Below are positions 5,115 through 5,906 of a stretch of 5,906 nucleotides of DNA, one piece after another; the stretch's first letter is position 1; the number at the start of each line of letters is the position of its first letter. The stretch comes from Spirochaeta sp. Lineage in GTDB: Bacteria; Spirochaetota; Spirochaetia; Sphaerochaetales; Sphaerochaetaceae. The notes beneath the pieces were generated by a model that searched no databases, was not told the origin of the DNA, and worked only from the letters and a program-made list of their open reading frames with translations. The translations under genes and the position numbers were made by a program. The stretch is from contig JAIMZO010000108.1 in the NCBI GenBank assembly GCA_020054965.1, positions 1-5,906 on the forward strand, read 5' to 3'.

Positions 5115-5906
5115 ATGGCGCTTACAGAACAAACGATCAAAGCATTGAAGGCAGAAGGGTTTCTACATAATAGAGGAACAAATTACTTTTCCGCCCGTAT
5201 CATTACAGGGAACGGTACATTACCGGCGGAGATGCTCTCACAACTCTCTCACCTCAGCGAGACCTATGGGGATGGGACGGTAAGTCTTACCGGGAGGCTC
5301 ACTGTTGAGATCCCCGGCATCCCCTACTCCCGTATTCCTGCCTTCCGGGATGAGGTTGCATCCCTCTCCCTGGCTACCGGGGGAACAGGAGCAAAGGTCA
5401 GGCCGATTGTGGCATGCAAGGGAAGCACATGCATCTATGGGCTGGTAGATACGCAGTCACTTGCACAGCGAATCCACACGGAGTTCTACGAAGGTTGGCA
5501 TGAGGTCATCTTTCCCCACAAATTCAAGATAGCAGTGGGAGGATGTCCAAACAGTTGTGTAAAACCTGAACTCAATGACCTTGGCATTGTAGGACAGAAA
5601 ATAATGCATCTATCACCTGAGTGCAAGGCTTGTGGCCGTTGCATCAGTGAGCAGTGCTGCCCGATGGGAGCAATCAAGCAACGTGAAAATGGTAAACGGT
5701 ATATCGACCGCAACCTCTGCAACAACTGTAGCCGATGCCTCGATACCTGTCCGTTCGGGAAAATTTCCAGTGAAGAATCCCGCTACAAGATCTATCTTGG
5801 AGGCCGATGGGGCAAGATGAAACGGTGCGGGACACCTCTCCCCTCATTGTACAGTGAAGAACAGCTTTTCCCCCTGATCACCCGAATATTGAACCTCTAC
5901 AAGGAA
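5115..5906 (+). CDS. Siroheme/[4Fe-4S] sulfite reductase, AsrC-like small type (3' end cut off)
   Basis: An open frame of 264 codons with no stop to the window edge. It begins MALTEQTIKALKAEGF after a strong AGGAGG at 5105-5110, 4 nt before the ATG. Residues about 20-90 resemble the nitrite/sulfite reductase ferredoxin-like half domain. The siroheme/[4Fe-4S] ligand cysteines are Cys101 and Cys106 (CKGSTC), then Cys144 and Cys148 (GGCPNSC). A two-cluster ferredoxin insert follows: Cys170, 173, 176 and 181/182, then the canonical Cys202, 205, 208 and 212 before Pro. The segment IYLGGRWGK at about 231-239 is typical of the family near the C-terminus, so perhaps 20-40 residues are missing. The protein should reduce sulfite to sulfide with ferredoxin-level electrons in the cytoplasm. 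Nitrite reduction cannot be excluded. It resembles AsrC and the single-subunit clostridial enzymes; whether asrA and asrB lie beyond the edge is unknown. Confidence 0.88.
   Translation, partial: MALTEQTIKALKAEGFLHNRGTNYFSARIITGNGTLPAEMLSQLSHLSETYGDGTVSLTGRLTVEIPGIPYSRIPAFRDEVASLSLATGGTGAKVRPIVACKGSTCIYGLVDTQSLAQRIHTEFYEGWHEVIFPHKFKIAVGGCPNSCVKPELNDLGIVGQKIMHLSPECKACGRCISEQCCPMGAIKQRENGKRYIDRNLCNNCSRCLDTCPFGKISSEESRYKIYLGGRWGKMKRCGTPLPSLYSEEQLFPLITRILNLYKE

Noticed and set aside
5486..5725. Minus-strand 79-codon frame and plus-strand 62-codon frame (5632-5820) near the right end
   Set aside because: Both are shadows of the sulfite reductase frame, which runs open to the edge and carries the cysteine motifs.

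Overview
The window looks like ordinary chromosome from an anaerobic bacterium of medium GC content. My best guess is a free-living spirochaete of the Sphaerochaeta/Treponema type. The reasons are a ROK regulator beside a sugar hydrolase, a cytosolic GH20 enzyme, a spirochaete/clostridial style acyl-CoA synthetase, and a small ferredoxin-type sulfite reductase. The lineage is inferred from the general character of the proteins, not from a marker gene. There is no rRNA, tRNA, CRISPR array, insertion sequence or phage gene.

Layout, left to right. (1) Positions 1-152, minus: the N-terminus of a ROK-family (NagC/XylR type) repressor that runs off the left edge. (2) Positions 153-313: a divergent control region with a promoter for the ROK gene and repeated TTGTAC/GTACAA elements. 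(3) Positions 314-1795, plus: a GH20 beta-N-acetylhexosaminidase without a signal peptide. (4) Positions 1796-1968: a convergent intergenic region with a hairpin and a strong terminator for the plus strand, followed by a terminator for the minus strand. (5) Positions 4028 down to 1969, minus: an acyl-CoA synthetase followed 14 bp later by a small YhbY/CRM-domain RNA-binding protein, probably one operon with its own promoter and an upstream array of ATTGTG half-sites. (6) Positions 5028-4150, minus: a LysR-type regulator. (7) Positions 5029-5114: a short, very AT-rich divergent promoter region with a dyad that fits a LysR box. (8) Position 5115 to the right edge, plus: a siroheme/[4Fe-4S] sulfite (or nitrite) reductase of the AsrC-like small type, cut by the window end.

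Two regulator/target pairs stand out: ROK repressor with hexosaminidase (amino-sugar use), and LysR regulator with sulfite reductase (sulfur metabolism, resembling the CysL and YeiE logic). Both end genes are truncated by the window. I see no convincing unknown biological system. The points most worth a second look are the operator-like repeats in the three control regions and the odd cysteine spacing in the sulfite reductase.
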